A stretch of DNA of 64,000 nt from Bacteroidota bacterium (lineage in GTDB: Bacteria > Bacteroidota > Bacteroidia > Bacteroidales > Lentimicrobiaceae): assembly GCA_023434665.1 (NCBI GenBank), contig JAEYSM010000080.1:28019-92018 (forward strand), written 5' to 3'. The notes below the pieces were generated by a model. That model made no database searches. It was not told the origin of the DNA and worked only from the letters and a program-made list of their open reading frames with translations. Shown here piece by piece: positions 49,893-59,498 of this stretch. The position numbers and the translations under genes are program-made. Positions within the stretch are counted from its first letter, which is position 1, and every line of letters starts with the position of its first letter.

Positions 49893-51113
49893 CTATTCGT
49901 AACGAATCGCTTTAATTGGACTAATGTAACGAATTACCAATGAGGGTATTAACATCATTAGGAAACATACACTGATTATCGCCAGGTTAAGAATAAGGAA
50001 GTCCCATACTGTAATAAATACCGGAACCTGCGAAAGGAAGTAAGAATCCTCAGGCAATGGTATCAGACCATAAGATTTCTGAAGCCACATTAGAATACCC
50101 GCAATCAGGTTTCCCCAAAAGAGACCATAAAGAGTAATGTAGAAAGTAGCATACATAAATATCTTTCTGATAGCATTATTTGTCGCTCCCATCGATTTTA
50201 AAATACCTATATCATTGGTATGCTCCAGAATAAGGATCAGCAGCGTCGAAATAATAGTAATACCTGAAATCAGAGCCATGAGCACCAGAATAATGATCAC
50301 ATTCAGGTCCTGAATTTGTATCCAATCAAATATCTGAGGGTATAACTGTTTAATTGTCTGGGCATTCAGGTTATAGTCTATTTGAGAATACACATCCAGT
50401 GCCGTCTTATCAAGTTCGTTGAAATTTTCTACCCGCACTTCATAACCTGAAACCTCCCCTTCCGTCCAGTTGTTGAGTCTCTGAATATGCCTTATATCAC
50501 CTAAAATGTACATCTCATCAAATTCAGTCAGACCTGTTTCATAAATACCCGAAATTGTGAATTTTCTTCCTCTTATCTGATTATCAGAAATGAAATACAT
50601 CCTCACATCATCCCCGGTTTTGTAATTCATTAATCCGGCAATCTTCTTTGAGATAAGAATATCATTAGACGTAACAGTATCAGATAATGCAGGCTCTTTC
50701 CCATCTTTTATCCGGTCCTTAAAAAAACTCCAGTCAAAATCCGAATCAACACCCTTAAGCACAACACCATGCATTTGATCTTCTGTCTTTACGATACCGG
50801 CTTTAACACCAAAACTGTTTACCTGCAGGATACCTGGCAGAGCTTCAATTTTTTTAACAGACTCTTTCTCCATTAATACGGGAGCCAGTTCATAGGAATT
50901 GTTAGAATCAAAATGACTAATCTGGATGTGCGAACCGAATCCAACGACCTTTTCTCTTATTTCTTTCTGGAATCCTTTAAGAACTGCAACTGAAATAAGC
51001 ATAACTGCCAAACCAAGTGCAATCCCTGCCATTGCCACTCTTACAATTGGCCTTGAGAACGAACTGTCTGATTTCCTCCTTAAACGCCTGCTTATAAAAT
51101 ATTCAAAGTTCAC
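49893..51113 (-). CDS. LolC/LolE-type ABC transporter permease
   Basis: 406 residues from a GTG at 51113. A TTG at 51140 would add nine residues, but a -7 element (complement of 51129-51136) lies inside that stretch. One N-terminal membrane helix (about 25-50), a MacB-type periplasmic domain (about 55-260) and three C-terminal helices with the FtsX fold (ILILEHTNDIGILKSMGA, then the coupling-helix region). The start VNFEYFISRRL is typical of LolC/E-like permeases in this phylum, which extract lipoproteins from the inner membrane. It has no adjacent ATPase gene. Its stop is 4 bases after the convergent cysH stop. Confidence 0.86.
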   Translation of the reverse strand: MNFEYFISRRLRRKSDSSFSRPIVRVAMAGIALGLAVMLISVAVLKGFQKEIREKVVGFGSHIQISHFDSNNSYELAPVLMEKESVKKIEALPGILQVNSFGVKAGIVKTEDQMHGVVLKGVDSDFDWSFFKDRIKDGKEPALSDTVTSNDILISKKIAGLMNYKTGDDVRMYFISDNQIRGRKFTISGIYETGLTEFDEMYILGDIRHIQRLNNWTEGEVSGYEVRVENFNELDKTALDVYSQIDYNLNAQTIKQLYPQIFDWIQIQDLNVIIILVLMALISGITIISTLLILILEHTNDIGILKSMGATNNAIRKIFMYATFYITLYGLFWGNLIAGILMWLQKSYGLIPLPEDSYFLSQVPVFITVWDFLILNLAIISVCFLMMLIPSLVIRYISPIKAIRYE

Positions 51114-51124
51114 GTGCAGCAATT

Positions 51125-51155
51125 TTGGCAAAGTTAACAATAACGATTAGATTTG
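51125..51155 (+). promoter_or_regulatory. Promoter of the muramidase gene, overlapping the divergent permease promoter
   Basis: TTG at 51125-51127, a 20-base spacer and TAGATTTG at 51148-51155, 27 bases before the ATG at 51182. The minus-strand -7 element of the permease (complement of 51129-51136, TAACTTTG) lies inside the spacer, so the two polymerases would compete. Confidence 0.65.
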
Positions 51156-51181
51156 TAATAATAGAAATCCCTTAAGTAAAC

Positions 51182-52459
51182 ATGAAACTCCATCTTTTGG
51201 CACTTAACAATTCACGCCATTTTTTACTACTTGTGCTACTATCCACGCTTATTCTTTCGTCCTGCATTCAAAGGAGGATTCTTGAAAATACTGCTCAAAC
51301 CAATGAACGGACAGATAACCTTGTAGTTTCAACCAGTATGCCTGCCAGAATTGTACATATAAGACCAGGCGCTGAAAGGACACGTCAATACTTTTATAAG
51401 CTTAAGCACGACAAAAGAGTGGCAGTTGTTGCAAATCAAACATCTCTTATTGATGAAACTCATTTGATTGACACATTACTCAGTGAGGGAATCAACATTG
51501 TTAAAGTATTTTCACCTGAGCATGGTTTCCGTGGTCTGGAAGAAGCCGGTGCCATTATTGCAAATCAAACAGATAGTAAAACCGGATTGCCGGTCATTTC
51601 CTTATATGGAAATTCAAAAAAGCCATCACCGGGAGATCTTAAAGATGTTGACATTGTCTTGTTTGATCTTCAGGATGTAGGAGCGCGGTTTTACACCTAC
51701 ATTTCAACGCTCACTCTTGTTATGGAGGCTTGCGCTGAAAATAATGTTCCTATACTTGTACTTGATCGTCCCAATCCTCATGGTTTTTATGTAGATGGCC
51801 CTGTTTTGAACTCTGAACACCAATCGTTTGTTGGCATGCATCCCGTTCCCATTGTGCACGGAATGACAATGGCCGAATATGCGAGAATGATAAATGGGGA
51901 AAAGTGGTTAAAAAGTGAAATCCAGGCTGACCTTGATTGGATAGAATGCTTAGGCTACTCTCATAAAAGTCACTACAGGTTGCCTGTAAGACCTTCACCA
52001 AATTTACCCGATATGGATGCCATATATCTCTATCCTTCATTGTGTCTTTTCGAAGGCACTCACGTAAGCATAGGTCGGGGCACCGACTCTCCATTTACAG
52101 TTATAGGTCATCCCTGGTTCAAAAAAGGTAATTTTTCATTTACGCCATTAAGCAGAACTGAGTCTGTAAATCCGCCTCATAAAGGAAAAACATGCTATGG
52201 GTATAACCTCAGAGATTCCGCTCAAAGTATCAGATATAATCCCGGAATCCGCCTAAACTGGTTATTGGAGATGTATCAGGCAGATACCAGTAAATCCACT
52301 TTCTTTAACTCTTTCTTTAATAAACTAGCGGGCACATCTGAATTAAGGCAACAAATTGAAGCAGGGTTAACAGAAAAAGAGATTAAAGGAACCTGGGAAC
52401 CCGGTCTGCAGAAATTTATGGAAACCAGAGAAAAATACTTATTATACAGGGACTTCTAG
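51182..52459 (+). CDS. DUF1343/NamZ-type exo-beta-N-acetylmuramidase lipoprotein (GH171)
   Basis: 425 residues. A lipoprotein signal ends at Cys28 (LILSSC). The DUF1343 domain is full length, with VAVVANQTSL, FSPEHGFRG, SLYGNSKKPSPGDL, DIVLFDLQDVGARFYTY, LDRPNPHG and GRGTDSPF. The family founder NamZ removes terminal N-acetylmuramic acid from muropeptide-free glycan and belongs to GH171. It would work in the periplasm on wall fragments, feeding recovery along with the Mpl-type ligase encoded nearby. The assignment of exact activity is by homology. Confidence 0.88.
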   Translation: MKLHLLALNNSRHFLLLVLLSTLILSSCIQRRILENTAQTNERTDNLVVSTSMPARIVHIRPGAERTRQYFYKLKHDKRVAVVANQTSLIDETHLIDTLLSEGINIVKVFSPEHGFRGLEEAGAIIANQTDSKTGLPVISLYGNSKKPSPGDLKDVDIVLFDLQDVGARFYTYISTLTLVMEACAENNVPILVLDRPNPHGFYVDGPVLNSEHQSFVGMHPVPIVHGMTMAEYARMINGEKWLKSEIQADLDWIECLGYSHKSHYRLPVRPSPNLPDMDAIYLYPSLCLFEGTHVSIGRGTDSPFTVIGHPWFKKGNFSFTPLSRTESVNPPHKGKTCYGYNLRDSAQSIRYNPGIRLNWLLEMYQADTSKSTFFNSFFNKLAGTSELRQQIEAGLTEKEIKGTWEPGLQKFMETREKYLLYRDF

Positions 52460-52594
52460 AAGGTGTGAGGTATTTAAGCCTACACTGAGGATATATATCA
52501 GAGTAGCTACTTAAAATATTAAGTGAGTCTTTCGTACATGTTTAGTGAACTGTCCTTAAAGGAAATTTCCAATGAGTTTTTTTGCTTCGAAAAA

Positions 52595-52618
52595 AAGAGG
52601 CTGTTTAACCAGCCTCTT
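52595..52618 (-). terminator. Terminator of the aminotransferase gene
   Basis: AAGAGGCTG (52595-52603) pairs with CAGCCTCTT (52610-52618) around a 6-base loop; on the minus strand a T run (complement of 52591-52596) follows. Confidence 0.82.
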
Positions 52619-52683
52619 CTTAATTTATTAATTGCATCTGAATCACATGAATTCAGAATTCTTCCCAAAATCGGCAAAATCCC

Positions 52684-53910
52684 TTAATTCTTTGCAGTAC
52701 TATAAGCTTCTGAATTAACAGTATGCGGATAAACTTTAAGCGCCTCTTCAAGACACTTTACGGCATTCTTCAAATCCTCCAGCTTCAGAACATACGCAAT
52801 TCGGGCTTCATTCAATCCTGAGCCTGGAGTTGCATAGAATCCGGATGCGGGAGCCAGCATTACTGTCTGGTTTTCGTAATTGAATTCTTCAAGTAACCAT
52901 TGACAGAAATGATCGGCATTCTCAACAGGAAGACTGATCACGGAATAGAAAGCACCCTTTGGCATTGGAGCATAAACCCCCGGAATTTTATTTAAAGCAC
53001 CAATAACATAATTACGCCGGGCTATATACTCATCGTAAACATTATTAAAATATTCAACCGGAGTATCTAATGAAGCTTCACCAATAACCTGACCTAATGA
53101 AGGAGGACTTAACCGGGCCTGAGCAAATTTCAATGCCGAAGTCATAACAGTTTTGTTCTTCGAAATAATAGCCCCAATCCTTACACCGCATTCACTATAT
53201 CTTTTTGAAACTGAATCCATTAGTACTGCATGGTCCTCAAGTCCTTGTAGCTGCATAATGCTAAAATGCTCAGCACCATCATAACAAAATTCCCTGTAAA
53301 CTTCATCAGCAAAAAGGAAAAGGTCATATTTCAGGACAATTTCCCTTAACTGCATCAGTTCTTCTTTACTATAAAGATATCCGGTTGGGTTATTTGGGTT
53401 ACAAACCATAATCGCTTTTGTACGCGGAGTAATCGCTTTTTCAAACTCACTGATCGGAGGTAGTGCAAACCCGGTATTAATATCAGATATTATAGGAGTA
53501 ACCTTTATACCTGCATCAAGAGCAAAAGCATTATAATTAGTATAAAATGGCTCAGGTATAATTACTTCATCACCAGGATTAAGGCAGCTCTTAAATGCAA
53601 ATAAAATAGCCTCTGACCCCCCGGTAGTTATAATAATTTCATTGCAATCAATATTAATTCCAAGCTTTTGATAGTAGCCGGCCAATTTTCTTCGGTAACT
53701 CTCATTCCCTGCTGAATGACTATATTCAATTACTTTTTGATCGTAATTTCTTATTGCATTTAATGCGACATCAGGAGTCTGAATATCAGGTTGTCCAATA
53801 TTCAAATGATAGACTTTTATTCCCTTCTTTTTAGCAGCTTCGGCAAAGGGAACGAGTTTACGGATCGGTGATGCGGGCATCTGAGAGCCACGTTCTGAAA
53901 TCTTAGGCAT
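52684..53910 (-). CDS. PLP-dependent aminotransferase, class I, AspC-like
   Basis: 408 residues, fold type I. The PLP Lys is Lys236 (DSVSKRYSECG); Asp202 (FADEVYREF) binds the pyridine nitrogen; NPNNPTGYLYS (171-181) and the C-terminal NEARIAYVL complete the site. The wording SKRYSECGVRIG fits aspartate/aromatic aminotransferases of the Ib group. It is monocistronic, with its own terminator. The exact amino-donor is not visible. Confidence 0.9.
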   Translation of the reverse strand: MPKISERGSQMPASPIRKLVPFAEAAKKKGIKVYHLNIGQPDIQTPDVALNAIRNYDQKVIEYSHSAGNESYRRKLAGYYQKLGINIDCNEIIITTGGSEAILFAFKSCLNPGDEVIIPEPFYTNYNAFALDAGIKVTPIISDINTGFALPPISEFEKAITPRTKAIMVCNPNNPTGYLYSKEELMQLREIVLKYDLFLFADEVYREFCYDGAEHFSIMQLQGLEDHAVLMDSVSKRYSECGVRIGAIISKNKTVMTSALKFAQARLSPPSLGQVIGEASLDTPVEYFNNVYDEYIARRNYVIGALNKIPGVYAPMPKGAFYSVISLPVENADHFCQWLLEEFNYENQTVMLAPASGFYATPGSGLNEARIAYVLKLEDLKNAVKCLEEALKVYPHTVNSEAYSTAKN

Positions 53911-54017
53911 TTCTGATTAGTTTTAATTGATATTCACTGACAAACAGCTTGAGTTTCTTTACATGGCAAAATTAGAACTTAATATCATTAAAAAAAAAGA
54001 TAATAAGGTATATAGAC

Positions 54018-54047
54018 AAAAAAACTGCCTGCAATCAGCAGGCAGTT
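54018..54047 (-). terminator. Terminator of the DUF1573 gene
   Basis: AACTGCCTGC (54023-54032) pairs with GCAGGCAGTT (54038-54047) around a 5-base loop; a T run (complement of 54018-54024) follows on the minus strand. Confidence 0.88.
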
Positions 54048-54071
54048 CCTTAATAAAAATTTTGTCCATTC

Positions 54072-54575
54072 TTATTTGGCAGTTGGAGATGCCCCGGAGC
54101 TTAATGTCTTTTCGGGAACAGTTTGTTCTTGGGCCTTTTTAACGATACTACCTGTTATCTTAAGGACCACAGGGGATGTTTTGGCATTCGACATAACAGT
54201 AATGGTCTTGTTAATAGGACCTAAACGGTTTGTGTCATACTTTACTTTAATAACTTCTTTTTTCCCGGGCATAATAGGTTCTCTCGGCCAACTTGGAACA
54301 GTACAACCACATGATGATTTAACACTTGAGAGTATCAGAGGCTCCTTACCGGTGTTTGTGAATTCAAATTCACTATGCCCATCACCTCCCTGGAATAATG
54401 TTCCATAATCATGAACAGTCTTTGTGAAAGAGATTTCAGGTGCGTTTGGATTAGCTGCTGCAACCTGGGTAGTTTGTTTACCTGCAGCTGCATCAACTGT
54501 TTTCTTGACTTCCTGAGCCTGGCTTAGGGTTATAAATGAAATTAGGAGCGCAAGAATAGAAATTGATTTTTTCAT
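54072..54575 (-). CDS. Exported DUF1573 protein
   Basis: 167 residues. Signal peptide about 1-21 (ending SQAQ). One immunoglobulin-like DUF1573 domain (about 45-150) with the conserved VHDYGTLFQGG, FEFTNTGKEPLIL and SSCGCTVPSWP. The C-terminus is a short low-complexity tail. These domains occur in many secreted Bacteroidota proteins, probably as adhesion or scaffold modules. The complement of 54624-54631 (TACTTTTG) is a candidate -7 element 49 bases upstream. Confidence 0.88.
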   Translation of the reverse strand: MKKSISILALLISFITLSQAQEVKKTVDAAAGKQTTQVAAANPNAPEISFTKTVHDYGTLFQGGDGHSEFEFTNTGKEPLILSSVKSSCGCTVPSWPREPIMPGKKEVIKVKYDTNRLGPINKTITVMSNAKTSPVVLKITGSIVKKAQEQTVPEKTLSSGASPTAK

Positions 54576-54718
54576 TTTTGTATTCTTTAAGTGTTGATTA
54601 TATCATTAATTAGTACAACAGAACAAAAGTAATACACCTTTTGCTTAAACCGTTAATTTTTTTTCCTTGTTTTTACATAAACAACATTCGTACCAAAAGC
54701 GACTTTAGCGAAATAAGT

Positions 54719-54747
54719 TTGATTGCATTTTCATTTTATTATCTTTG
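54719..54747 (+). promoter_or_regulatory. Promoter of the lipoprotein gene
   Basis: TTG at 54719-54721, an 18-base spacer and TATCTTTG at 54740-54747, 31 bases before the ATG at 54779. Confidence 0.7.
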
Positions 54748-54778
54748 CCCAACTGCAACTATAAAATTTTGAGAATTT

Positions 54779-55282
54779 ATGAAAAGGAACTTTACTCTTT
54801 TTGCAATCTTTATTGCGCTAATAATCAGTGTTGTAAGTTGTAAACCTAAACAAACCGTTGCTGTTAAAGGGAAACCCGTTCTCGCAAACAGCCCCGTAAT
54901 TGTTTATAAAACCAAGCTTGACTATTCGCAACATGTGCCTGTAATTATGTCACCCGACAAACAGGAAGTTATCTCCTACCCTGCTCCAATCGATGTTTAT
55001 TTCAACGGTGACCTGGCGTACCCAGTAGCTCTTGAGAACGGGTATTTGCTTGATAAAAGAGGTATAAATGAAAATGCAGCTTTCACCAAATGGACTTATT
55101 ACGAATATAGCAGACTCTCAAAAACACCCTCTATCCAGGATATTAACCGCATGATGCTGGAAACTGATCCATTTATCGAAATATACTATTGCGGCACACG
55201 AAACGACTTTAAAGATCTTGAGGCTGACCTGAATGAAATAATTAGAAAAGGTCAACTTAACAAATTTAATAGGCTGAAATAA
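54779..55282 (+). CDS. Hypothetical lipoprotein, 167 residues
   Basis: Family not recognised. A lipoprotein signal ends at Cys21 (ISVVSCKPK). The mature part is short and mixed alpha/beta, with YPAPIDVYFNGDLAYPVALE and an aromatic YYEYSRLS segment; a helical C-terminus (LEADLNEIIRKGQLNKF) closes it. It has a good promoter and a normal ATG, and the next promoter is separate, so it is transcribed alone. The sequence supports location (probably outer-membrane facing the periplasm), not function. Confidence 0.78.
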   Translation: MKRNFTLFAIFIALIISVVSCKPKQTVAVKGKPVLANSPVIVYKTKLDYSQHVPVIMSPDKQEVISYPAPIDVYFNGDLAYPVALENGYLLDKRGINENAAFTKWTYYEYSRLSKTPSIQDINRMMLETDPFIEIYYCGTRNDFKDLEADLNEIIRKGQLNKFNRLK

Positions 55283-55337
55283 ACATAGTTAGAGACTGTT
55301 TGTTATTGGGTGCGAAGGCTGAAGCCATAATTTAATC

Positions 55338-55366
55338 TTGTTTTAAGGTTATTAGAAGTATCTTTG
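55338..55366 (+). promoter_or_regulatory. Promoter of the FakA-FakB fusion gene
   Basis: TTG at 55338-55340, an 18-base spacer and TATCTTTG at 55359-55366. The leader to the TTG start at 55445 would be about 72 bases. Confidence 0.7.
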
Positions 55367-55444
55367 CACGCTATTTTGTCTCTTTCAATCCGGGATATAA
55401 TCAGCAAAGAAGTTATATATTTTGATAACTAAATAAATCCGATC

Positions 55445-57253
55445 TTGAATTCACAAAAGTCAATTACAAAACTCGACGGTAAAACCCTTTATTATAGTTT
55501 TTTAGCCGGGGCACAAAAGATATTCGAAAATCAAGTTCAGATAAATAAGATCAACGTATTCCCTGTCGCAGATGCTGATACAGGAACAAACCTGGCATCA
55601 ACTATGCGATCAATTGTTGATACACCGATTCCCACTTCAGATCTGAGAGTAACAGCTGCAGCTTTAGCTGATGCAGCGCTCACCGGTGCCCGCGGAAATT
55701 CAGGTATCATTTTTGCCCAGTTTATTTACGGATTCAGCACAGAGCTCCAGAAACAAGAAACAATCACGGTTGATGCTTTTGCTGAGGCTATCCGAAAAGC
55801 AGTGACATATGCATATGAAGCTATTGTTAATCCCGTCGAGGGAACAATGATCACGGTCATTCGTGAGTGGGCTGAATTTGTTTATATGCTCAAAGATACC
55901 ATCAACGATTTTATTGAATTGCTCGCTCTTACTTATGAAAAAGCTGTTGAGTCACTGAATGCTACCACAGCCAAGCTCGAAATATTAGCAAAATCCAAAG
56001 TAGTGGATGCAGGAGCAAAAGGGTTTGTGGTGTTCCTTCAGGGTATTGTTGAATTCGTTAAGGCCGGTGAACTTCGCAAGATGATTAGTGGTAAAAATGC
56101 CACTGTGATTGCTGATTCCGAAGTTATTTCACATGAAGTCATAACATTCCGGTACTGCACTGAAGCCATGCTTTCAATTGATGAGAAAAAGAAAATAGAC
56201 CTATCTCAAGTCAGAAAATCAATTTCTCATCTTGGTGATTCAATGGTTGTTGCCGGTTCTCCACGTAAAATGAGAGTCCATATCCATACCGATCATCCCG
56301 CATCGGTGATGAAAGTTCTCAACAGATACGGTAGTATTTCTTTCCAGAAAGTTGACGACATGGTTGTGCAGCAAGCAATAGCAACACAACCACATGAATC
56401 AGTTGCTATTGTCACCGATTCTACATGTGATATTCCACAGGATTTAGTTGAAAAGTATAATATTCAGGTCGTCCCGCTAAGTGTTCATTTTGGCGACACC
56501 TATTTTCTCGACAGGTTAACGATAATGCCTGAGCAATTTTATAAAATGCTCGACAGCCATCCTATTTATCCCAGTACAGCGCAACCAGCCTATAAAGAAT
56601 TTTTTAACCGGTATTCATTTCTTTCAAGCCATTTCCAATCCATTATCAGTATCCACCTTAGTGCTGCAATGAGCGGAACATTCTCCAACAGCACCAAGGC
56701 AGCCCACACTGTATCAGAGCATTCAGGCAAAAGGATTCAGGTTCTCAATTCAAAACGGATCTCCAGCGGATTAGGCCTTGTTGTTTTACGGGCTGCTATG
56801 GCTCTTGAAAATGGAACCACACATGAAGAACTAGCCAAACTCATTCAAAAATGGTCGCTCAATACCAAGATGTTTGTTTCATCCCGTACCATTAAATATA
56901 TGGTAAAGAGCGGAAGAGTTTCATATACTAAAGGTCTTATCGGATCTCTTTTGAATCTTAAACCTATAGTAACTGTGAACGATGAAGGCAAAACTGAAAC
57001 ATTTGGAAAACCGTTCACTGAAAAAGGCAGCCGGGAATTGATAATGAATAACATTTCCAAGTTGACCGAAAAAAGGAAGCTGTGGGGATACTCTATTTCT
57101 CATGCAAAGAATCAAACTTCTGCTCAATGGTTTCGGGATCAAATGGTTGCCATCACCGGTAAAGAGCCTGTATTCATTAATGATGCCTCACCGGTGCTTG
57201 GAGTAAATGTTGGCCCCGGTGTTGTTGCAATCTCTGTTATGTTTGAGGATTAA
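55445..57253 (+). CDS. DAK2-DegV fusion: fatty-acid kinase FakA joined to fatty-acid-binding FakB
   Basis: 602 residues from a TTG start. Residues 1-210 are a DhaL/DAK2 kinase domain: Mg-binding DADTGTN (43-49) and the glycine loop GARGNSG. A FakA middle domain follows (about 215-315, with HIHTDHPASVMKVL). Residues 320-600 are a DegV domain: DSTCDIP (325-331), the head-group pocket PSTAQPA and SAAMSGTFS, and GRVSYTKGLIGSLLNLKP, ending GVNVGPGVVAI. In Firmicutes FakA and FakB are separate and phosphorylate fatty acids bound to FakB. Here both are one chain, so substrate delivery is built in. It would let the cell use exogenous or recycled fatty acids for phospholipid. The acyltransferases are not in the window. 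Confidence 0.88.
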   Translation: MNSQKSITKLDGKTLYYSFLAGAQKIFENQVQINKINVFPVADADTGTNLASTMRSIVDTPIPTSDLRVTAAALADAALTGARGNSGIIFAQFIYGFSTELQKQETITVDAFAEAIRKAVTYAYEAIVNPVEGTMITVIREWAEFVYMLKDTINDFIELLALTYEKAVESLNATTAKLEILAKSKVVDAGAKGFVVFLQGIVEFVKAGELRKMISGKNATVIADSEVISHEVITFRYCTEAMLSIDEKKKIDLSQVRKSISHLGDSMVVAGSPRKMRVHIHTDHPASVMKVLNRYGSISFQKVDDMVVQQAIATQPHESVAIVTDSTCDIPQDLVEKYNIQVVPLSVHFGDTYFLDRLTIMPEQFYKMLDSHPIYPSTAQPAYKEFFNRYSFLSSHFQSIISIHLSAAMSGTFSNSTKAAHTVSEHSGKRIQVLNSKRISSGLGLVVLRAAMALENGTTHEELAKLIQKWSLNTKMFVSSRTIKYMVKSGRVSYTKGLIGSLLNLKPIVTVNDEGKTETFGKPFTEKGSRELIMNNISKLTEKRKLWGYSISHAKNQTSAQWFRDQMVAITGKEPVFINDASPVLGVNVGPGVVAISVMFED

Positions 57254-57388
57254 CCTTTGAGGAACCATACTCATTTCAACCTTTTCAGACCTCCGTACGC
57301 TTTCAGTCATTTGGGCACGATGTAAGTTTTTCTTACCTTCGCTCCTTCAGATTTTATTTAATAAATTTCCTTAATCACCTACTCAATC

Positions 57389-59434
57389 ATGATTAACCAG
57401 CAACTTATTAACCCTAAAAGTATTGTTGTAATTGGTGCATCCAACGATGTCACAAAACCCGGCGGAAAAGTAGTTAAGAACCTTATCGACAATCATTTCT
57501 CAGGTAAACTTTATTGTACAAATCCTAAGGAAACCGAAATACAGGGTATTAAATGCTATCAGAATCCGGCAGATTTGCCCGAAGTTGACCTGGCTATTTT
57601 GGCCATAGCTGCCAAATACTGCCCTGATACTGTCGAGTTGTTAGCCAGAACTAAAAATACAAGAGCTTTTATTATCTTTTCAGCTGGTTTTCACGAAGAA
57701 AGCGAAGAAGGCGCAAAGCTTGAACAGCAAATAGTTGATACTATTAACAGTGTTAATGGATGTCTGATTGGACCCAACTGCATTGGTATGATGAACCATA
57801 ATCACACCTCTGTTTTCAGCCTTCCAATTCCAAGAATGGAACCTCATGGAGTTGATTTCATATCAGGCTCAGGTGCAACAGCAGTTTTTATTATGGAATC
57901 AGGAGCACTCAACGGTCTTCCGTTTAGTAGCGTATATTCGGTAGGCAACAGTGCTCAAATGGGAGTTGAAGAAGTTCTTCAATATCTCGATGAAACATTT
58001 GATCCTGTGCATAGCTCAAGGGTTAAATTACTTTATGTTGAAAGTATCACAAAGCCTCAATTATTACTAAAGCATGCCAGGTCACTCATCGCAAAAGGCT
58101 GTAAGATTGCTGCCATCAAATCAGGAAGCTCATCAGCCGGAAGTCGCGCTGCCTCATCCCATACCGGAGCACTTGCCAGCAGTGATACTGCTGTTGATGC
58201 CTTATTCCGCAAAGCCGGCATTGTAAGATGCTATGGTCGTGAAGAACTGGTCACCGTTGCAGCTATTTTCATGCACAATGAATTGAAAGGACGCAATATT
58301 GCCATTATCACTCATGCAGGCGGTCCTGCCGTAATGTTAACTGATGCTCTTTCAAATAATAATTTCGAGGTTCCTCATCTCGAAAGCCCTGAACTATTGT
58401 CTAAACTATTCCCGGGTTCTTCAGTAGCTAATCCGATTGATTTCCTTGCTACCGGCACCGCTGAACAATTAGGCGAAATTATTGAGCACTGCGATAAGAA
58501 GTTCGATAACATTCACGGCATGGCAGTAATATTCGGGAGCCCCGGCTTATTCGAAAACTGGGATGTATATAAATTACTTCACGAAAAGATGAATACCTGC
58601 CAAAAGCCCATCTTCCCAATCCTCCCTTCGGTTATAAATGTCAAAAATGAAATTGAATATTTCATTTCTCTTGGTCGAATGAATTTTCCTGATGAGGTAG
58701 TATTCGGCAATGCTCTTGGAAAAGTTTATAATACCCCAAAACCTGCGCAGGATGAAACACTGCCTGAAGTGGATATTAAGACCATCAGACAGGTAATTGA
58801 TGAATCACCCGATGGTTACCTTACGCCCGACAAAGTTCAGATACTCTTGGATGCTGCCGGCATTCCCCGTGCAGGTGAAGCAGTGGTAACATCTGCCAAT
58901 GAAGCAGTTATACAATCGAACAAGTTAGGATATCCTGTCGTAATGAAAGTCGTGGGCCCTGTTCATAAATCTGATGTAGGTGGTGTAAGTCTTAATGTTA
59001 AGGATGACCAGACAGTAATTGCTGAATTTGAAAGAATGATCAAAATAAAGGACACCACAGCTATTTTGATCCAGCCAATGTTAAGCGGGACACAGATCTT
59101 TGCAGGTGCCAAAAAGGAAGGTAACTTCGGCCATCTTATTATGAGCGGATTGGGAGGGATTTTTATTGAAGTTCTTAAAGATGTACAGGTTTCACTGGCA
59201 CCGGTATCCTCTGCAGAGGCTAATAATATGATCAGATCGCTGAAGTCTTATAAAATTATAGAAGGTGTCAGAGGACAAGAAGGTGTCAATATTGAAGCTT
59301 TTGCACAGGCCATCGTCAAGCTATCTGCTCTTACAGTCGCAGCTCCTGAAATCGCTGAAATGGATATTAATCCACTTCTTGGTAACAGTAAGAGTGTTGT
59401 TGCTGTTGACGCCAGAATTCGAATCGAACACTAA
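57389..59434 (+). CDS. ADP-forming acyl-CoA synthetase, fused alpha and beta subunits
   Basis: 681 residues. Layout: CoA-binding Rossmann domain (about 1-130, VVIGASNDVTKPGGKVVKNL), succinyl-CoA-ligase-like domain (about 145-300) with phospho-His258 (SSHTGALAS), a second ligase-like domain (about 300-440), and a C-terminal ATP-grasp domain (about 460-680, KVVGPVHKSDVGGVSLNV). Such enzymes make ATP from acetyl-CoA or other acyl-CoA plus ADP and phosphate, giving acetate in fermenters, or run in reverse. Acyl chain preference is not visible. It starts 135 bases after the FakA-FakB gene; a shared transcript is possible. Confidence 0.9.
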   Translation: MINQQLINPKSIVVIGASNDVTKPGGKVVKNLIDNHFSGKLYCTNPKETEIQGIKCYQNPADLPEVDLAILAIAAKYCPDTVELLARTKNTRAFIIFSAGFHEESEEGAKLEQQIVDTINSVNGCLIGPNCIGMMNHNHTSVFSLPIPRMEPHGVDFISGSGATAVFIMESGALNGLPFSSVYSVGNSAQMGVEEVLQYLDETFDPVHSSRVKLLYVESITKPQLLLKHARSLIAKGCKIAAIKSGSSSAGSRAASSHTGALASSDTAVDALFRKAGIVRCYGREELVTVAAIFMHNELKGRNIAIITHAGGPAVMLTDALSNNNFEVPHLESPELLSKLFPGSSVANPIDFLATGTAEQLGEIIEHCDKKFDNIHGMAVIFGSPGLFENWDVYKLLHEKMNTCQKPIFPILPSVINVKNEIEYFISLGRMNFPDEVVFGNALGKVYNTPKPAQDETLPEVDIKTIRQVIDESPDGYLTPDKVQILLDAAGIPRAGEAVVTSANEAVIQSNKLGYPVVMKVVGPVHKSDVGGVSLNVKDDQTVIAEFERMIKIKDTTAILIQPMLSGTQIFAGAKKEGNFGHLIMSGLGGIFIEVLKDVQVSLAPVSSAEANNMIRSLKSYKIIEGVRGQEGVNIEAFAQAIVKLSALTVAAPEIAEMDINPLLGNSKSVVAVDARIRIEH

Positions 59435-59460
59435 AGCATTAACTATATAAGTGTTAAAGT

Positions 59461-59494
59461 AAAAAGGATCGAACCTCCGGGCCCGATCCTTTTT
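59461..59494. terminator. Bidirectional terminator between convergent genes
   Basis: AAAAAGGATCG (59461-59471) pairs with CGATCCTTTTT (59484-59494), with more T on the plus side (to 59498). It ends the acyl-CoA synthetase gene and, from the other side, the C69 peptidase gene. Confidence 0.88.
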
Positions 59495-59498
59495 TTTA

